From the NCBI GenBank assembly GCA_965644315.1, contig CBFFRQ010000069.1, positions 558,001 to 622,000 on the forward strand: a DNA stretch of 64,000 nt. Reading direction: 5' to 3'. Position 1 is the stretch's first letter, and every line of letters starts with the position of its first letter. The notes beneath the pieces are model-generated. The model saw only the letters and a program-made list of their open reading frames with translations. It did not search any database and was not told where the DNA came from. The translations under genes and the position numbers were made by a program. This document shows positions 9,012-32,419 of the stretch, in pieces. The stretch is from Caecitellus pseudoparvulus (taxonomy: Eukaryota > Bigyra: Bicosoecida).

Positions 9012-10040
9012 ATGGCGAGCCACCGGTACCCATTGAGAAGTCGCAAGGCAGTAGAAGCTCTGAAGATAGCCGCTATCCCTGCATTGTCACCCCCTTCCCC
9101 AGCTCTGGCGCGTGCACGCCGCGATGCTTCCCAGAAGCGCCGAAGGCTGTCTGGGCATGTTCAGCCTGGTGCGGGTAGCCCCTGCGCAGCGAGTACGCAA
9201 GCAGAGGCTGTGGGGATGTCCACGTCATACGAAGAATACAAGTGGTCAAGAGGTCTGCTCGTGGCAGGCGTCGATGAGGCTGGCAGGGGACCTCTGGCGG
9301 GGCCAGTGGTGGCGGCAGCGTATGTGCTGCGGGATCCCAAGCTCCCTCCATTACCCCTTGTGCAGGACTCCAAGGTAATGACAGCTGATGATCGGGATGC
9401 TGCCTTCAGCGAGCTTGTGCATCAAGCCCCTCACTCAGCTGAGTTCGCGATCGCCGTTGCTGACCAAGGCATCATTGACTCCATCAACATCTTGCAAGCC
9501 ACGTACGCTGCCATGACTGCAGCAGTGCAGGCCCTGCCGCAGTGGGCACAGCGGAGTGCTCTGGCTGTGGCAGTGGACGGCAATCGCCTGCCACCAGCCC
9601 TGGCCACTGCCACGGATGGTGGGCCGACAGGGGGCAGCAAGCGCCCCAGGGACGCTCTGGCTGCCGCGCAGGCGGTCGTGAAGGGGGACAGCAAGGTGTA
9701 CAGCATCGCAGCTGCCTCCGTGTTGGCCAAGGTGGCACGCGATAGGTTGATGCAGGCGTATGATGCTATGTACCCGCAGTACGGCCTGGGGCAGCACAAA
9801 GGGTACCCCACTGCAGCCCACATGGCCGCTGTGATGGAGCACGGCCCGAGCCCCATCCACCGGCTGACGTTTGCCCCCCTGCGGGGGAACTTCACCAGCC
9901 AGGATGTCAAGGGCACGGTGCCCCCCCTGCCTCTGGCGCACCTGGCTGAAGAAGGTGCTTTGCAGCGCGTCGTCGTCGTGCCTGCAGGGACAGCAGCTCA
10001 AAGTGCTCCCTCCAAGCAACGGCGGCGGCGCAAGGCGTAG
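9012..10040 (+). CDS. rnhB: Ribonuclease HII, bacterial type
   Basis: 342 aa, single exon, ATG chosen at 9012. RNase HII cuts the RNA strand of RNA-DNA hybrids and removes ribonucleotides from DNA. The four acidic metal ligands are visible: D88 and E89 in VDEAGRGPLAGPVVAAA, D189 in AVDGN and D244 in AKVARDRLM. Other signatures are QDSK, DSINILQATYAAM, KGDSKVYSIAAASVLAKVARD and the terminal GYPTAAHMAAV...HGPSPIHRLTFAPL. These match the bacterial RNase HII subfamily rather than the eukaryotic RNase H2A subunit. An N-terminal extension of about 80 residues and a basic tail (QRRRRKA) flank the core. The extension could be a targeting or nuclear signal; this is an inference. The bacterial character suggests organellar or horizontal origin. 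Confidence 0.92.
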   Translation: MASHRYPLRSRKAVEALKIAAIPALSPPSPALARARRDASQKRRRLSGHVQPGAGSPCAASTQAEAVGMSTSYEEYKWSRGLLVAGVDEAGRGPLAGPVVAAAYVLRDPKLPPLPLVQDSKVMTADDRDAAFSELVHQAPHSAEFAIAVADQGIIDSINILQATYAAMTAAVQALPQWAQRSALAVAVDGNRLPPALATATDGGPTGGSKRPRDALAAAQAVVKGDSKVYSIAAASVLAKVARDRLMQAYDAMYPQYGLGQHKGYPTAAHMAAVMEHGPSPIHRLTFAPLRGNFTSQDVKGTVPPLPLAHLAEEGALQRVVVVPAGTAAQSAPSKQRRRRKA

Positions 10041-10294
10041 AGGCGACTGTGGCAGACGCCGCGTCCTGACAAATCCAACAAACTTCGCCAAATTCACCTG
10101 CTCGGTTCGAGTTTCACTGCGTGTGTGAGTGGAGTGTTTGCCCTGCCACTGCTGCTGTGTACTGCCCGCCGGAGGTGCCGTCGATGCCGTTGGCGTTATG
10201 AAACGCCAGTGTCGGCACCTGCCGCAGCTTTGTGCACCTGCGTTACTCGCGCCGTCTGTCCTGTGCAGGAAAACTATCATCAGCCGTATCAGCC

Positions 10295-10850
10295 ATGGCC
10301 AAGACCCCCAGGTGAGCTCCTGCGCGCACCGATGCTAGACTGCTGTTGGAGCAGATCGCGACGTCCTGCCGCTGCCCTCGCCACAGCAAGAAGAGTGGCA
10401 AGTCCACCAAGAAGACGGGCACGGCAGGCCGTCGCCGCAAGCGCGTGGAGACCTTCAGCAGCTACATCTACAAGGTGTTGAAGCAGGTGAGTGCGCCGTG
10501 GGCGGCGGGGGTGAAGCAGGGCGGCACGCTTGGCAGGGTGGAGTTTCAAACCGTCCCTCTGCCGTTGTGTGCGCAAGCAGCAGCGAGCCTCACAGCGCTC
10601 CCCGTAAACCTCGCAGGTGCACCCCGAGACTGGTATCTCAAAGAAGGCAATGTCCATCATGAACTCCTTCATCAACGACACGTTCGATCGCCTGGCCGAG
10701 GAGGCCATCCGCCTGGCACGGTACAACAAGAAGAGCACGCTGACAAGCCGAGAGATCCAGACCGCCACCCGCCTGCTGTTGCCCGGCGAGCTGGCGAAGC
10801 ACGCTGTGTCTGAGGGCACCAAGGCTGTGACCAAGTACACCAGCAACTAA
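10295..10850 (+). CDS. Histone H2B (three exons)
   Basis: Exons 10295-10311, 10387-10486 and 10617-10850, joined through GTGAGC...CCACAG and GTGAGT...CTCGCAG introns, give 116 aa. H2B pairs with H2A in the nucleosome. The joined product shows the classic H2B fold: [20 protein letters not shown], then [30 protein letters not shown]-like and [24 protein letters not shown] motifs. The N-terminal tail is short and lysine-rich ([15 protein letters not shown]). First-exon length is only 17 nt. Introns suggest a polyadenylated, replication-independent-style transcript. I saw no metazoan-type histone 3' stem-loop in the ~100 bp after the stop. No partner histone gene is adjacent. Confidence 0.96.
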
Positions 10851-11025
10851 GGGCTGTGCGCTGCTGCTCGTGTGTGTGGACTGCGGGGCCTGAGCTGTGC
10901 AGGGTCGCTGCCGTTGGCGGCAGCGGGCCGTTGCGCAGTTGAGGAGCGCAGGTGCATTGCGTTGCAGGCGGTGACGCCGGCGCTGGCCTGTTCTGGTTGG
11001 TTGTGGAATGCATGCAGTCTGTTCT

Positions 11026-13996
11026 TCACCACGAGGCACTGGCGCCACCGGAGCCGGTGGTGCTGCCGCCAGCGGACGAGGAGCTGCTGCTTCCCCACGA
11101 CGCGCCGGACCCACCACTGCCAGTGGTGCTGCCACCCCACGTCCAAGACGCACCACGTGGGTCCCCCGAGTCACTCGCACTGTGGTGGCGCCGATCAGCG
11201 GCACGCGCGGCGCTCCAGGAGGAGGTGGGGTGGGGCGTGGGCTGGCTGGCGGCCCCTGCTTGGCGCCTGGAGGGGGGCGGCGCCTCCACGCCTGCGTCCC
11301 GCCACGCATCCGCGACACTGCCCACCCACGTCACGTCCCGCTGCTCCATCATCATCCCGTACAAGTCTTGGTTATGGGGTCGGGCGGCCCACTGCAGGGC
11401 CAGCGGCACCCCGCCCAGCCACATGCGTAGCTGCATCTCGCGCTCCATCCAATTGGCCAGCGTGTGTGTGGAGCCGGCGAGCTTACGCAGGCCCTTGGCA
11501 CTGCGCAGCAGGCGCCTGTGCTGCGTGATGGAAGTCGCCGAGGGAACGGGGGGCGCGGGGGCCACCAGCTGCGTCGTGTGGTACCGCGCAGTCTCATGCA
11601 GGGGCAGGCGCAGCAGGGTCTTGTGAATGGCGTCCCAGTCCGGGACATCAGCGTCGCTGGGCAGCGAGGAGGCGGCAGCAGGGGCCGGCGAGGGGGGTGC
11701 GGGGGGGGCCTTGGCGTCCTCACTGCCCTCCCTGCCCTTTGCTTCCCCTCTCGCTGCGGCCGTGGCAGAGGCCACGGCGCCGGTGACGGCAGAGGAGGCA
11801 GTGCCCCACTGCGAGTGCCAGTCCCCTGAAAACCACCGACTGATAGGCGCTGCGGGCCCACCACCCTGGCCCTGCTCTGGCGGCGCCGGCAGCGCCTTGG
11901 GGTCAACCGAGGGTGCGCCGGTGTCCTCTGGCACCGCCTCTGCCTCTGCCCGCTCCGCGTCCTTGCTCTCGTCTGGCCAGGTGACCAGGATGCCCACGCG
12001 GTCCCGCCCGGCAGACCCCTTGCGCACAGTAATGGGCAGGGGCAGCACGACATCGGCACCACACTGCCACGCGCGCTGCAGCGCTGCTGTGAGCAGGGCC
12101 GCCGCCTGCGTGCGCGCTGCGGCCTCCCGTGCTCGCAGCCGCATGCGGTAGTGTGCCACACGCAAGTCATGAGGCAGCATGGGCAGCGCTGCCGTTTCGT
12201 CTGGCAGGCTGTTGGCCACTGGCGCTGGTGGCTGCACTTGGGCGGCCTCCGTGCCACTGTACGGGCGGCTGCCAATCTGCGTGAAGCACGCGTAGACAGG
12301 GAAGGCCGCCCGGAGCTGGGCCATGGCCGAGATGAACAGGCTGGGCGTGAGGCCTGCCGATGCCAGGGCTGTCGGCTTGGGGGCTGTCACTGCCGTGGCG
12401 GGCAGCTCCTCGACATGGGACGCCAGGCGCTGGTCGACGCCGGCGAGAGCCAGGGGCACTTCGGGGATGCTCCAGTCACCCCCTGCCGCCTGGCGCACAG
12501 GTTTCATGCCCGTCAGCATGCGCACAGGCTGCGCTGCGTCCAGAGCCACGTCGTACGCGTCCAGGGGCCGGGTACCGGGCAGGCGCAGGCGCTGGCGGAA
12601 GGCGTCGAGAGCCGTGGACGCGTCAGGCTTCACCCCAGTGAGCAGCTGCAGGTCGTCACTATTGCCAAACACCTGCGTGTCAAAGGTGTGGGCGGCATCC
12701 AGCAGGTCCACCAGGGTCCGGCGCAGGGTGCGGGTGGAGTCCCCTGTCAGCTCCAGGACGCGGGCAGTCACGAGCTGGTTGGGCACCGCGCGCAGGTCGT
12801 CAGGGGGCGCCTCTGGCTCAGGCTCTGAGGAGTCCTTGCTGCCCCACTCCAAGTCGTACATGACGCGCAGCAGCGCCACTCCCAAGCCGATGAGGACGAA
12901 GAGGTTGCCCCAGACCTGCCAGAAGCCCGGCTCTGCGTGCCCGTGCTCTTGCCGGGAAGACTGCCAGGCGCGGTGGGGGTCTGCCATGCCACCGGGCAGC
13001 CGCAGCACTGAGGCATCACCAGACATCACCGCCTGCAGCTTGCGCTTCGCGAGGGGGGCCATGGAGGCCGGCACAATGTGCTTCGTCAGCGGCGTGTGCA
13101 GGTTCCGGGCTGAGCTGGCAGTGACCTTGTTCAAGGCTGCACACTCGCCTTCATCCAACGTCACAGTCACAGCTCGACCTCGATCCAGGGCCGCTGACAA
13201 GAACCGGTTGGTGAACCGCACCCCTGCCACCAGCGCCGTGCTGTACTTTCCCTGGCGAAAGTTCGGCACCTGTGGCAGGAGCATTGTGAACGGTGCAGGT
13301 GGGGGTGTGCAGCACCCCGAGCAGGGGCTAACGCACCATGACTTGCTGGAGCAGATCTCCCAGCCACTCCTTGGTCAGCAAGTGTGTCAACCCCAAGTCC
13401 TTGGTGCTGCCGCCGCCAACCTCGATTTCGCTGCGCGTGAAACGCCAGCGAAACACGGCATGGCACTTGTCCAACTCTGCACGCTGCGGACAGGGCGCAC
13501 ACACTCACCACCAGCGCCCCTCCGAAGAGAGCATGATCAGCAAACCGTCATGGAACAAGGGGGAGCCAATGCCCCATTTCTGGAAGATGCGCGTCGCATG
13601 TGCCTTGGGCGTGGTGGTGGTGCTGCCAGGCACTGTGACCACAACAGCCTGCACACCGTGCTGGCGCTGCATGAGCTCCAAGTCGTGCTGTAGCTCTTGC
13701 ACTATGGCGGGACTCAGAATTCCCTCTGCATCCAGGACGTTGCGCGGCGGAGTTGCTCGCAGGGGGCTGCTGTCCTCCAGCGGCCGGCTGGGCTGAGCAC
13801 TGGCTCCGCCGCTGTGGAAGCCTCCGGCACCCTGTGCGGCACAGGCCTTGGTGCAGCTGGTTCCCCGCCGGGGCACCCATACCGGTGGTGTGGGGAGTGG
13901 GGCACTTGCCAGCGATACGCCGATACTGGGCCTACACGTGTGTCTGCCGTGCGCGACACGAGACACGGCCACAGCCACGCGCCGGGACCAAGCCAT
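11026..13996 (-). CDS. TPM-domain single-pass membrane protein (three exons)
   Basis: Exons (minus strand) 13996-13509, 13430-13337 and 13269-11026 give about 941 aa. The joins restore one continuous TPM domain (PF04536, the family of Psb32/TLP18.3 and MOLO-1): ILSPAIVQELQHDLELM, GIGSPLFHDGLLIMLSSEGRW, then EIEVGGGS, then VPNFRQGKYSTALVAGV. The N-terminus (MAWSRRVAVAVSRVAHGRH) is basic and resembles a transit peptide. After the TPM domain, near residue 310, lies one hydrophobic helix (WQVWGNLFVLIGLGVALL). Beyond it is a ~600-residue C-terminal region that I cannot assign, ending in a Ser/Gly-rich tail. TPM proteins sit with the domain on the lumenal or extracytosolic side. The molecular role here is not predictable. 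It shares a 188-bp divergent promoter region with the lipase. Confidence 0.8.
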
Positions 13997-14184
13997 GGTG
14001 GCGCACGGTGGGCAGCCCCCAGAAGGGTGCACAGAGCACCTGTGCGTGAGAAAACTCAACCCTCAACAATCACATTTCCAGCAACTCTGCAGAAGTTGTT
14101 TTTTGCTCCCAGCGCGCCAGTGCTGTCCACCTGCCTGGTCGCGGCACAGCCGCAAGCACCGTGCCGTGCGCGCAGCACCACGCC

Positions 14185-15718
14185 ATGGCATCGTGCTGCT
14201 TCTGTTGCAGCTGCATCCTTTGCAAGCCATGCTGCCGAGTGGGCCTGGGCCGGGACGACCACAGTATGCCGAAATTCGCCCAGTTCGGCGCTGAAGCTGA
14301 GGCTTTGGAGGCGTCGGGGGTGTCTGGCAGTGAGTGGCGGCCCGCGTCGTACTGCGACATACCGTTTCGCGCCGCCTGCGTTCTGCCGCGTCTTGGCGCG
14401 AGCAGGCTGTGAATCCAGCGGAAAAGCATACCACTCTTCTTAAATCTTATGGGATCTTACTTTGGCAATGAGATAGCCCGCTGCGCCCCCTGCATCTCAA
14501 TGCCCCCCGTGTCCACGCGCAGGTGACCTGGCGCCACAGAGTGCCGATGGGGCTCCGACTGCAGCTGAGTTCGAGCGCATGGTGCGCTCTCCAAAGCTGC
14601 TGGCGAAGTGGGTGGCCATCACGTGGCTCACGTACAACGACTTTAGCGAGACTGCAGGGCAGGACTGGGGGCACCCGTACCTGCCCAAGGCCGCCGCGGC
14701 AGATGCTGTGGGAGACCTGGCTGAGCTGCGGACGTCCGTGGCAGGGCAGGTGCAGAGCATCACACGGGAGGCGGAGCTAGAGAGCTCTGCACGCAGCACC
14801 GACGCCGAGGTGCTGGTCATGTTCCACAGCAAGCTGAGGGTGGGCATCGTCTCCTTCCGGGGCAGCGACCACTACACCGACGCCGTCACCAACACGCGGT
14901 TCTTGCCGCGGCAGTACATTTCCGTGCCTGGCGTGGCGGCAGACAAGGTGGAGGGCGTCTTCGGCAAGGCGCACAGTGGCTTCGTGAAGCACCAGGAGTC
15001 CACCGAGGAGCTCCTGCGGCGCGCACTGGATGACAGTGCTTCCATCACGCCAGCAACGCCCCTCGTGTTCGTAGGGCACTCCCTGGGGGGCGCTGCGGCT
15101 TCCCTGGCTGCGCTGAAGTACAGCGTGCAGTTTCCGGATCGCCTGGTGGGGCTGGTGACGGTGGCTTGCCCACGCATCGGCGACCCCGTCATGGCGCGGT
15201 ACTTGGGCAACGCCAGCGGCATCCCGCAAACGCACTTCATCAACGAGCTGGACGCCGTGCCGTGTGTCCCGACCCCCGAGCTGGGCTTCCGCCACGCCCT
15301 GGGCAAGCACACGACGTGGATGTACTTCCGGACGGGGGACGCAGCGCCCACGGTGGTGCATGGCGACGTGGGGGAGCCATACGCCGGCGGCTGCTGCAAG
15401 GTGTGCGGGGCCTTCTCCCTGGCTGTGCTGGCCCCCTGCTGTGTCACGTGGCCTGTGCAGCACCACGGCGTGCACACGCACTACGCCCCCGCGACACACT
15501 CCAGCACCACCTCGGCGGTGTATTCTGGGCCCACCACCGCCGCGACATGGGCGCAGGTGCGGGACGAGGTGCTCGGCACCGACTCAGCAGGTGGAGAAAA
15601 GGCCCACGCAGGAACAAGTCCTCCTGCAAAAGCTGTAGTCAGCCCGGCTTCGGGTGCTGTCGTGGACAGCTCCGGCACATCGCCACACGCACCACCAGCC
15701 GGCGAGGGAAAAGAGTGA
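14185..15718 (+). CDS. Class 3 lipase (two exons)
   Basis: Exons 14185-14329 and 14523-15718 (donor GTGAGT, acceptor GCGCAG) give 446 aa. This is an alpha/beta-hydrolase of the Lipase_3 family, expected to hydrolyse acylglycerols or related lipids. The nucleophile is S235 in VFVGHSLGGAAASLAALKY. The acid is D292 in NELDAVPCVP, and the likely histidine is H366 or H368 in HGVHTHYAP. The N-terminus is cysteine-rich (ASCCFCCSCILCKPCC), which suggests palmitoylation or a metal/disulfide cluster, and a second Cys-rich hydrophobic patch (GGCCKVCGAFSLAVLAPCC) lies just before the histidine. These patches suggest membrane association (inference). The C-terminal ~60 residues are low complexity. The start is the first in-frame ATG of exon 1. 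Confidence 0.88.
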
Positions 15719-15915
15719 AGCGCACCTCATACAATCTGCAAATTCAGATGGACAAGCTTATGTATAGTTGCAGGGCTCTTCCACTTTCAGGCGCAGCCCA
15801 CGCCCGCCGGCCTCCCTTCGACTAGACTGCCATTTTCAAGCGAGCAAAGCCTGCACCTGACCCGACATCGTGCGATCTCAGGAAGCTGTGCGAGCACAGC
15901 CCCCCTGCAGACGCC

Positions 15916-29908
<13,993 letters not shown>

Positions 29909-29967
29909 TGGTCTATTCGTTGTCCGTGCAGGCAAAGCAATAGAATGCATTGTGAGCTGCCTAAGCA

Positions 29968-32250
29968 TCACGCATGAAGGGGCACCTTCATGTGCTTTCT
30001 GTCCGTGGAGTGGTAGTGGATGGACGGGCCAGATCCCCAAGCAAAGAGCATGTCCGTGGTGGCGTCGCTGGAACTCGCGCGGTCTTGTAGCTGATTGTCC
30101 TGGGAGTCTCCTGTGTTCAGAGCGCGGCGCAAGGTCACTATGGTTAGCCCATTGTTGACTTCATGGTGCTGCACTGTGACGTCTTGCTGTGTGTCTGCCA
30201 GGGGCATGCTGTAGGAGGAGGAAGACCTGTCTTGAACGTCCCCTTCAGAGTTCGTGGTCCAGATGTCAGCACCAATCATGCTCGTGCCCAGGCCGATGCC
30301 TACCCACGCGTCGCTGGCTTGCAGGACCGCAGTGATTTCTAGATGTGTGTCGCCCGGCTCGATGGGGTTGAATCGCACATGCACCTTGGGGGACACTTGC
30401 ACTCTACGTGAGCCGTACTTAGCCAGCGGGTCTGAATCTGTGTCAACCGTTTCCCCAGGAGTCTCCGTTGCCTCACCAGCCGCAGATACTTTAAAGTACG
30501 CTGCTTGGTCAGGGACTCTCAGGGGTGCTTGGGGGCATGATTTGAAGTCGGTGTTGTCCACAATGACATCCCGCAGCCCACGTGACTGCACAAACGCTAG
30601 TTCCTCATCACTGAGGTAAGGCTTCCCACTGTTTCCGGGCTGCGGCCGCCGGTTTTCGTACCAGAATCGATCGCCGTCCCGAGTGTTCTCGAACTGGCGC
30701 TTGATGATGGCGGCGAATGTCGGCCCGACGAGGCCTCCTGGGACTGGCGGCTCCGCCAGACCGCCAACCCACAAGTCCACAGCATTCACATCCCCTCCAT
30801 AGGCTTGGCTGAGGGCCAGCTGCGTCTTCACATCACTGGTGATATCATCGAATCCAGTCACAAGCCCGAGCCCCATGTTTGACCTGGCTTGAGCGTATGT
30901 TGGGCAGCCGAGGTCACGGCAACGGGCGATGTCAATGGCTGCCAAGTCTTGGGCCAGCCCCAGCAAGTGGTTCCGGGCATCGTCCACCATGGCCAAGTCA
31001 ATGCCGTTCTCGGGCTGGCGCACCATCCCGCGGATGAGGTGCGCAATGTTGATGCTCTCCAAGTAAAACGTCTGCATGTACGTGTCCCGTAGCAGCAGTG
31101 GCTGCATCATGCACTGCGCCCCGCTTTCTTCGAAGCAGAGGAACTGGGAGTTGATCCCGCTATGGCCATATCGATATGCTGCCCCGACGAAAGATACGTC
31201 AGGAGCTGCGTTGACGTTCGGGTTGTACCCGGCATAGTTGGAGAGCGGCTCTCCGAGCAAGATTGGGGCGTACTCTGTGGCGGTGATGTGCTGCATCTGA
31301 GCAATTACGAGCTTCCTCGCCTCATTGTACAGGCGTTCGTCGTTCCAGGTGGGGTTGCTGGCGGCTAGGCTGCGGCAAAGCCTGTTGTGCTCCAGCACCC
31401 AGAGCCCATGCACACTCAGCAAGCCGGGGTTCTCGTTCACCCGCTCGTCGCCACCCAGGCGGAGCTCGCGGATATCAGCATGCCCTGCAGTCGCCATGTC
31501 CACTGCCGCAGTGTTTGCTGGTACGCCATTGACGGGATCTGCCTTCAGGCGCCCGCCAGCGAAAGTTCGGAGGTCTGCATCCCGGCCGACGAAGCGTCCG
31601 TACACAGTTGACGCGTCCAGGAAGCCAGTTGCATCGTTCAGCGGCACTCGAGGGGTAGTGATTCCAGTGGCAGGATCATAGGCGTTTCTAGAAACGTTGA
31701 GCGTCTTGTTGCCATGGCATAGGGTGTCGTGCAGCTCACATGCAGGTACAGGGAAGCTCATGACTTCGGCCGGAGTGTGAGCAAACGTCATCGCCAGGTC
31801 ATGAGCAATGAACTGCCCCCATGCCGCGGCAAGGCTGCTTACTTTGTGCGCGTTGTACACTGCAGGTTTCCTAGACAGCAAGACATTGCTGATGTCGCGA
31901 GGGTTCGGGCCTGGCCTGGGGCTCTGCAGCCCGTCCCCGTACCTGCGTTTCGCCGCGGTGTGACCTGTGACACCACCCGCTCTCGCTGCGTTGGCGCGCC
32001 TTGCTGCTCACGTTGCGCTCCTCCACACTGCAAAAGGTTTCCCTGTCTGGCCCCACGTGGGGTTCATCATGCTGTGCGGCAGGCAGGAGGTCAGGTGTGG
32101 AGTGCTGGGCAGAAACGCTGGCGCACGGTGCCTTGCAGGCGCAGGCACTGACTTGTTTCCGTAGCCATCTGCAGGAGGGTAGACAGCCCCACGTGCTGCA
32201 TATAGTGCTGATGCAGTGAGCAGCCCACGAAACGTCCAAGAACGACGCAT
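29968..32250 (-). CDS. Secreted animal-type haem peroxidase with DOMON domain (three exons)
   Basis: Exons 32250-32153, 32071-32012 and 31942-29968 (minus strand) give 710 aa. It starts with a signal peptide (MRRSWTFRGLLTASALYAA). The peroxidase domain of the peroxidasin/DUOX superfamily follows: NPTWGQTGKPF, then YGDG...NPRDISN across the splice junctions, distal histidine H100 in GQFIAHDLA, NENPGLLSVHGLWVLEHNR, proximal histidine H313 in AYRYGHSGI, and GGLVGPTFAAIIKRQFENTR...DRFWYEN. It should use hydrogen peroxide to oxidise substrates outside the cell or in the secretory pathway. Residues about 560-710 form a DOMON-like (haem or sugar binding) domain at the very C-terminus. There are no later membrane segments, so it is likely soluble. 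It is tandem, 169 bp apart, with the larger fused paralogue. Confidence 0.88.
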
Positions 32251-32419
32251 GTTTGCGCCTTTGACTGCCGCGAGGGCAGTGTTCGGAGGCCTTGCCTGAG
32301 AGTGCCTGTGCCTGCACTTCGGTGCGACCTAGCAGGTCCTCAACGAGAATGGTACCGACTAATTTAATGTTTTTGTCTTGTTAGTTTGAATTCTGAATTG
32401 GATGATTTGCACTCGCCCC

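Noticed and set aside
10851-10960. Histone 3' stem-loop after H2B
   Set aside because: No GGYYYTT-loop-AARRCC-like hairpin found; consistent with an intron-containing, polyadenylated histone gene.
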